Position numbers and translations under genes: made by a program. From Fischerella sp. (lineage in GTDB: Bacteria > Cyanobacteriota > Cyanobacteriia > Cyanobacteriales > Nostocaceae): a stretch of 9,572 nt of DNA. Below the pieces are notes generated by a model. That model did not search any database, was not told the origin of the DNA, and worked only from the letters and a program-made list of their open reading frames with translations. The stretch lies in assembly GCA_026419705.1 (NCBI GenBank), contig JANZYY010000173.1:1-9572 (forward strand). The letters run 5' to 3'. This document shows positions 5,683-9,572 of the stretch, one piece after another; the stretch's first letter is position 1, and every line of letters begins with the position of its first letter.

Positions 5683-6789
5683 GTGCCGTATTTAATCTAC
5701 GCTCCTGAAACGCCGAATGAGAGAGTTTATGAATTGAAACTAGGAGTTAACACCCTTGGTCGCCAAATCGATAATACCATTGTCTTGCTAGAAGAAACCG
5801 TATCTCGTTACCACGCACAGATTGATGTCAGTCCCAATGGAGTAACGATTAAAGATTGTCGCAGTCGCAATCATACTTATGTTAATCAAGTCAAAGTTGA
5901 TTCTTATCAACTCCGTGACGGTGATGCGATCGCTTGCGGTCAACTCCAGTTAAAATTCGTTCATTCCCTGAAAAAATCCCAATCGAAGCCCGTCGGAGAT
6001 AATCAAGAATTATTAAGCCAGAACTTCAAACAAATTCCTCTACCCCAAAGTGAAGCTCAACTTGAGAATTTGGTGTCCCAAAAGCCTAGCGACGACTCAA
6101 TTCTCAAATTGAACTCTTGCGGTAGCGAGCAACAAACAGTCAACAAACTCAAAATTCTCTTAGAAGTCAGCAAACAACTCTGTTCACCTGACGAACCCGA
6201 CCAACTTCTCCACAAGATCCTCGATCTCCTGTTTCAAATTATGAGAATCGATCGCGCGGTGATTCTCTTAGTGGATGAAGAATCTCAACAACTCCAACCA
6301 AAAGCTACCAAGTTACGAGAACATCTTGTTGGCGATCGACAGCCCTACAGTCGCAAAATCGTCAATCTCGCTTATGAAAGTGGAGATGCGATTATCACTC
6401 AAGATGCAATGCGCGATCTACGATTTAATGATTCTTTCTCGATTGTCCGAGAAGCAATTCACAATTGCATGTGCGTACCCCTCAAAAACTATACGCAAGT
6501 TATCGGGGTGTTATACATCGATAATTTATCTACTTGTGTCAACTATACCGACGAAGATTTAGAGTTTTTGAGTGCTTTAGCCAACCAAGCCGCAGCAGCT
6601 ATTCATATGTATCGCAAGTTTCACAGACGAGAACAGCAGCTCAAACAACAAGTATTAGAATTGAAAATTCAGATTGACCAAGCCAAAAAAGAAAGCGATG
6701 TCGCCGAGATTATGAAACTCGACTATTTTCAAAGGTTGCAGCAATACGCTGAACAGATGAGAAACAAAAATCAAAATAATATGACTTGA
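5683..6789 (+). CDS. FHA-GAF signalling protein with C-terminal coiled coil
   Basis: Residues 1-95 form an FHA phosphothreonine-binding domain: GR at 26-27, SRYH at 41-44, D58, and SRNHTYVN at 61-68, where the usual NG is NH. A variable, Gln/Ser-rich linker leads to a GAF domain at about 148-308 (LKILLEVSKQL, RIDRAVILLVDEES, CVPLKNYTQVIGVLYIDN, LEFLSALANQAAAAI), and then to a charged coiled coil to the end. The same FHA-GAF pair heads some bacterial adenylate cyclases, but no cyclase, kinase, phosphodiesterase or DNA-binding domain follows. It probably reads a phosphorylated partner and a small ligand and passes the signal by dimerisation. No cysteine or histidine chromophore site of phytochrome type is evident. 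I chose the GTG at 5683 because MPYLIYAPE begins the first FHA strand; the ribosome site is weak. Cytoplasmic. Confidence 0.87.
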   Translation: MPYLIYAPETPNERVYELKLGVNTLGRQIDNTIVLLEETVSRYHAQIDVSPNGVTIKDCRSRNHTYVNQVKVDSYQLRDGDAIACGQLQLKFVHSLKKSQSKPVGDNQELLSQNFKQIPLPQSEAQLENLVSQKPSDDSILKLNSCGSEQQTVNKLKILLEVSKQLCSPDEPDQLLHKILDLLFQIMRIDRAVILLVDEESQQLQPKATKLREHLVGDRQPYSRKIVNLAYESGDAIITQDAMRDLRFNDSFSIVREAIHNCMCVPLKNYTQVIGVLYIDNLSTCVNYTDEDLEFLSALANQAAAAIHMYRKFHRREQQLKQQVLELKIQIDQAKKESDVAEIMKLDYFQRLQQYAEQMRNKNQNNMT

Positions 6790-6894
6790 AAAACTTTACA
6801 CTTCTTTATCACTCAACCCCATTTCCAGCAATTGCTACACAAGATTTTGCCGTAACCTGGATATTTGAGAGTACAAAGGCAGGTTATACAATTC

Positions 6895-7479
6895 ATGGCT
6901 TATTCCTGGTTTAAAGCATTTCATATCATCGGTGTTGTAGTTTGGTTTGCTGGGTTGTTTTACCTAGTACGTCTTTTTATCTATCACATTGAAGCTAACC
7001 AAGAACCAGAACCAGCAAAGACGATACTGAAAAATCAGTATCAGATTATGGAAAAGCGCCTCTATAACATCATCACCACTCCCGGAATGCTAGTGACAGT
7101 GGCGTGTGCGATTGGATTGCTGGTAACGCAACCAGATTTCCTTAAACAAACTTGGTTGCACTTCAAACTCGGATTTGTAGCGCTTTTACTCGTTTATCAC
7201 TATTACTGTGCTCGTTTAATGAAGCAGCTAGAAAAAGACACCTGCAAATGGAGTAGCAAACAGATGCGTGCTATGAATGAAGCACCTACCGTGTTGCTAG
7301 TGATAATTGTCATGCTGGCAGTATTTAAGAATAGTTTGCCCACAAACTTAACCGTTTGGGTAATTTTTGGCTTAGTTATTTTAATGGCGGTGACTATTCA
7401 GCTTTACGCCAGAAAGCGCAGACTGGATAAAGAGAAGCAACTTGCAGAAATAGCACAGGTTCCCCAACAGCAAGCTTAA
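6895..7479 (+). CDS. hemJ: Protoporphyrinogen IX oxidase HemJ
   Basis: The 194-aa membrane protein starts MAYSWFKAFHIIGVVVWFAG, the very conserved HemJ N-terminus with H10, and has the second key site TWLHFKLGF with K91. About five hydrophobic segments are visible (roughly 8-28, 59-78, 92-110, 130-150, 155-175). HemJ converts protoporphyrinogen IX to protoporphyrin IX, the last step before heme and chlorophyll branch, and is the usual enzyme for this in cyanobacteria in place of HemG or HemY. The conserved His and Lys are known to be needed for activity, and a b-type heme is reported in the family. I chose the ATG at 6895 rather than an in-frame codon at 6865 because family similarity begins exactly there. 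It is 105 bases after the FHA-GAF gene and has no other heme gene beside it here. Confidence 0.95.
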   Translation: MAYSWFKAFHIIGVVVWFAGLFYLVRLFIYHIEANQEPEPAKTILKNQYQIMEKRLYNIITTPGMLVTVACAIGLLVTQPDFLKQTWLHFKLGFVALLLVYHYYCARLMKQLEKDTCKWSSKQMRAMNEAPTVLLVIIVMLAVFKNSLPTNLTVWVIFGLVILMAVTIQLYARKRRLDKEKQLAEIAQVPQQQA

Positions 7480-7521
7480 ATAATTATACTTGATGTCAAC
7501 AAAATATCTTTGATATCTCAG

Positions 7522-7541
7522 GTATTGGTATGAACCAATAC
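7522..7541 (+). terminator. Perfect 8-bp hairpin downstream of hemJ
   Basis: GTATTGGT, the tetraloop ATGA, and ACCAATAC form an exact stem-loop 43 bases after the hemJ stop. No U-run follows, so it may stabilise the 3' end of the mRNA or bind a protein rather than terminate transcription alone. Confidence 0.4.
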
Positions 7542-7577
7542 AGTTCACTTAGTGATGTTAATTCCTCAGAGACCTCC

Positions 7578-7595
7578 CCAACGCCCCCTTTTCTT
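7578..7595 (+). terminator. C/G-block hairpin, candidate terminator
   Basis: CCCCCT and AGGGGG pair around the loop TTTCTT, and the stem can be extended outward by a G-T and a C-G pair. GTGGTTTCAT follows, with only a short T-run. It resembles the C6/G6 hairpin at 3274-3301 and may be a dispersed intergenic element. Confidence 0.35.
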
Positions 7596-7615
7596 AGGGG
7601 GTGGTTTCATATAAG

Positions 7616-7637
7616 ACCAGAAAAATCTGGTATAAAT
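7616..7637 (+). promoter_or_regulatory. Extended -10 promoter overlapped by a perfect palindrome
   Basis: TGGTATAAA (7628-7636) fits the extended -10 pattern TGnTATAAT with one mismatch and would start transcription near 7643, about 44 bases before the ATG at 7687. The exact inverted repeat ACCAGA-AAAA-TCTGGT (7616-7631) covers the TG of the extended -10. That is the right place for an operator at which a repressor would block the polymerase. The regulator is unknown. Confidence 0.45.
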
Positions 7638-7675
7638 TTTGAGGATGTATTTGTGCAGGGTTAAGCAATCTCAAA

Positions 7676-7680
7676 AGAGG
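7676..7680 (+). promoter_or_regulatory. Shine-Dalgarno site AGAGG choosing the ATG at 7687
   Basis: AGAGG lies six bases before the ATG at 7687. The frame stays open upstream to a TTG at 7639 and an ATG at 7645, but neither has such a site and both are at or next to the likely transcription start. Confidence 0.6.
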
Positions 7681-7686
7681 TCAAGA

Positions 7687-8550
7687 ATGCAACACAATCC
7701 ATTATTTACCAATCGAGTTGCAGTGCTAGCAACAATGCATCAAAAAGAGAAAGTGATTGCTCCTATTTTGGAGAACCACTTAGGAATTAAAGTGATAGTA
7801 CCAGAAAATTTTAATACCGACATTTTCGGTACATTTACCAGGGAGATCAAACGTCCTGGCAATCAAATAGAAACCGCAAGATTAAAAGCAGAAAAAGCAT
7901 TAGAACTAACAGGTGAAAATTTAGCGATCGCCAGCGAAGGCAGTTTTGGAATTCACCCTAGCTTACCTTTAATTTCCAGCAATCGAGAAATTGTCATTTT
8001 GTTTGATAAAAAACATAATTTAGAAATTATTGGAGAAGAGTTGTCTTGTGACACCAATCATAATCATTTGGTGGTTGAAAGTGTAGAGCAAGCATTTCAA
8101 TTTGCGAAAAAAGTTGGTTTTCCCGAACACGGTCTAGTTGTCATGTTTGACAACTCAGCCAAAGATAGCAGCGAGATAATCAAAGGAATTACTACAGAAG
8201 AAAAACTTATTGAAGCAGTACAATTTGTGCTGAGAAATTCACCGACAGGCAAAGCTCATTTAGAAACAGATATGCGAGCAATGTATAATCCCACACGCAT
8301 GAAAAATATTGAAAAAGCCACCCATGACTTATTAAAAAAAATCAACAGCCTCTGCCCAAGTTGTTCTATGCCTGGTTTTGAAATCACCAGAAGAATTAAA
8401 GGATTGCCCTGTGCAATCTGCCATATGCCAACTTCCTTAACTCGTGCTGTAGTTTATCAATGTCAAAAATGTGGTTTTAGTCAAGAAAAATTATTGTCAG
8501 ATGGCGATAATTATGCCGATCCAGCACAATGTATATACTGCAATCCTTGA
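7687..8550 (+). CDS. DUF6671-type protein with four CxxC pairs
   Basis: The 287-aa protein matches, from memory, the family named DUF6671, which has no established function. The N-terminal part carries VAVLATMHQKEKVIAPIL (11-28), DIFGTFTREIKR (45-56) and an ASEGSFGIHP motif (82-91). The middle part has HLETDMRAMYNPTRM, the most striking conserved block. The C-terminal 65 residues hold four CxxC pairs at 223-226 (CPSC), 242-245 (CAIC), 259-262 (CQKC) and 282-285 (CIYC), which probably bind two zinc ions as paired zinc ribbons. There is no signal peptide or membrane segment, so it is cytoplasmic. The conserved Asp, Glu, Arg and His residues suggest an enzyme or nucleotide-binding fold, but this is inference. 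It is transcribed on its own, behind a promoter with an operator-like palindrome and a good ribosome site. Confidence 0.8.
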   Translation: MQHNPLFTNRVAVLATMHQKEKVIAPILENHLGIKVIVPENFNTDIFGTFTREIKRPGNQIETARLKAEKALELTGENLAIASEGSFGIHPSLPLISSNREIVILFDKKHNLEIIGEELSCDTNHNHLVVESVEQAFQFAKKVGFPEHGLVVMFDNSAKDSSEIIKGITTEEKLIEAVQFVLRNSPTGKAHLETDMRAMYNPTRMKNIEKATHDLLKKINSLCPSCSMPGFEITRRIKGLPCAICHMPTSLTRAVVYQCQKCGFSQEKLLSDGDNYADPAQCIYCNP

Positions 8551-8612
8551 TGGCACACCCCGGATATAAAACTGAGATTCATCCACTATTTAATTGCAGG
8601 GCTATCCTGGTA

Positions 8613-8671
8613 ATCGGTAATGGGAAGATCTTAAACAAGTTCTTACCAATTACCAATTGACAATTACCGAT
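8613..8671. repeat. STRR heptamers within a 9-bp inverted repeat
   Basis: Four heptamers run TTACCAA, TTACCAA, TTGACAA, TTACCGA at 8643-8670. The last forms ATTACCGAT (8663-8671), the exact reverse complement of ATCGGTAAT at 8613-8621, so the segment can fold into a loose stem. The rest of the 260-base gap before the haemagglutinin gene (8551-8810) shows no gene and no clear promoter. Confidence 0.55.
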
Positions 8672-8810
8672 CGCTGGGGAACGCGCCGCTTCATTCATTG
8701 CTTTTTAAGCATGTTGGTTTTCGTGTCCCTCAACCTTGGTAAGTACTGCTTTTAGCTCTGATTGTGGTTTACTCTAAGAGTGCAGCTGCTATGGAGCTAG
8801 AGAGATTGCA

Positions 8811-9572
8811 ATGACTAGTTTGAGGGGTATTGGTTTGGGCTACTTCTTGGCAATTGCAATTGTTAGCGGGTACGCTTTCTTTACCAATTGTGCGCTCGCT
8901 CAAATTACTCCCGATCGCACTTTACCCAAAAATTCCAACGTTACTACAGAAGGCAACACCTTCAATATTACTGGAGGAACCCAAGCTGGTAGCAACTTAT
9001 TCCATAGCTTTCAGGAATTTTCTGTGCCAACTAATAGCACTGCTTTATTTAAGCATGCTGCGGATATTCAAAATATTCTCACACGAGTCACAGGTAGATC
9101 AATTTCTAATATTGACGGTTTAATCAAAGCTAGCGGTATAGCTAACCTATTTTTAATTAATCCCAATGGCATTATCTTTGGTAAAAATGCGCGGTTGGAT
9201 CTTGGTGGTTCGTTTTTGGCTACTACAGCTAGTAACATGAAATTTGCTGATGGTACAGACTTCAGCGCTACACCAAACCCCACTACCACACCTTTGCTAA
9301 GCATCAATGTGCCGATTGGCTTGCAATACGGGAACAATACTGAGAGTATTCAGGTACAGGAGGCTAATCTACAAGTAACTCCTGGCAAAACTTTAGCCCT
9401 TGCAGGCGGTAACGTAGAAATCAATGGTGGACAACTACTAGCTGCTGGTGGTCGGGTTGAGTTAGCAGGTGTAGCAGAACAGGGTAGCGTTGGGCTGAAT
9501 TCTAATAGCTCGAATCTTGGTTTAAATTTTCCTGACGCTGAACTGCGAAAAGACGTATCTATGAGGAATGGC
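8811..9572 (+). CDS. Haemagglutination-activity (TpsA-like) secreted protein, N-terminal part
   Basis: The frame is open from the ATG at 8811 to the window edge, giving 254 residues of a longer protein. Residues 1-30 are a signal peptide with a hydrophobic core (GYFLAIAIVSGYAFF) and a cleavage site ALA|Q after residue 30. The rest is a filamentous-haemagglutinin N-terminal domain: GTQAGSNLFHSFQEFSVP (57-73), AALFKHAADIQNILTRVTG-like stretch at 77-95, SNIDGLI, and the hallmark NPNGIIFG at 117-124, then beta-helix turns (LALAGGNVEINGGQLLAAG). Such proteins are exported through a TpsB outer-membrane pore in two-partner secretion and act in adhesion or as surface proteins; in cyanobacteria they are often followed by CHAT or other domains. 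The partner gene is not in the window. The start is supported by the signal peptide and a weak GAGA site. Confidence 0.9.
   Translation, partial: MTSLRGIGLGYFLAIAIVSGYAFFTNCALAQITPDRTLPKNSNVTTEGNTFNITGGTQAGSNLFHSFQEFSVPTNSTALFKHAADIQNILTRVTGRSISNIDGLIKASGIANLFLINPNGIIFGKNARLDLGGSFLATTASNMKFADGTDFSATPNPTTTPLLSINVPIGLQYGNNTESIQVQEANLQVTPGKTLALAGGNVEINGGQLLAAGGRVELAGVAEQGSVGLNSNSSNLGLNFPDAELRKDVSMRNG

Noticed and set aside
6275..6562. 95-codon frame inside the FHA-GAF gene
   Set aside because: It lies wholly within the GAF-coding region in another frame and has no protein-like domain.
645..8670. CRISPR array, from the several short tandem repeats
   Set aside because: The repeats are contiguous heptamers without unique spacers, which is the STRR pattern.
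8830..9123. 97-codon plus-strand frame
   Set aside because: It is a shadow of the haemagglutinin-domain gene, whose own frame gives a signal peptide and the NPNGIIFG motif.

Overview
The window reads as a stretch of chromosome from a filamentous, Nostoc-like cyanobacterium. The octamer GCGATCGC (HIP1) occurs nine times (starts at 1676, 2121, 2991, 3682, 4384, 4414, 5337, 5926 and 7924), where about 0.15 copies would be expected by chance with equal base use. Intergenic tandem heptamers of the STRR type are present at four places. The gene content agrees: PsbQ (CyanoQ) of photosystem II, the cyanobacterial-type protoporphyrinogen oxidase HemJ, an FHA-GAF protein and a haemagglutinin-type secreted protein with a typical cyanobacterial N-terminus. 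The exact genus is inference.

Layout. The left edge (1-449) holds the last codons of a probable antitoxin overlapping a VapC-like PIN toxin by a GTGA junction. Next comes a spacer with an inverted repeat and STRR heptamers, then an unrecognised 142-aa gene on the minus strand (734-1162). A 356-base divergent spacer with two perfect palindromes leads into psbQ (1519-1986). It is followed, after an STRR-filled gap, by a ThiO-like FAD oxidoreductase whose real start is the ATG at 2082. Positions 3198-3510 are non-coding, with a G/C-block hairpin, a second hairpin and a direct repeat. An alpha/beta-hydrolase-fold protein follows (3511-4362). It keeps the acid and the histidine of the catalytic triad but has glycine where the nucleophile should be.

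The middle (about 4455-5599) is a decayed gene. Three frames must be joined across three apparent one-base deletions and three in-frame stops to recover the C-terminal part of an NB-ARC/STAND ATPase with tetratricopeptide repeats. The P-loop end is missing. To its right are an FHA-GAF-coiled-coil signalling protein (5683-6789), hemJ (6895-7479), a spacer with several hairpins and a likely extended -10 promoter, and a DUF6671-type protein with four CxxC pairs (7687-8550). After another STRR spacer comes the start of a secreted haemagglutinin-domain (TpsA-like) protein that runs off the right edge (8811-9572).

Almost every gene is on the plus strand, but spacers of 80-300 bases and unrelated functions argue for mostly single-gene transcription units. 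The exceptions are the toxin-antitoxin pair and possibly psbQ with the oxidoreductase. I see no CRISPR array, transposase, tRNA or rRNA, and no convincing multi-gene novel system. The most unusual items are the nucleophile-less hydrolase, the palindromes at the psbQ promoter, the operator-like palindrome at the DUF6671 promoter and the poorly understood DUF6671 protein itself.
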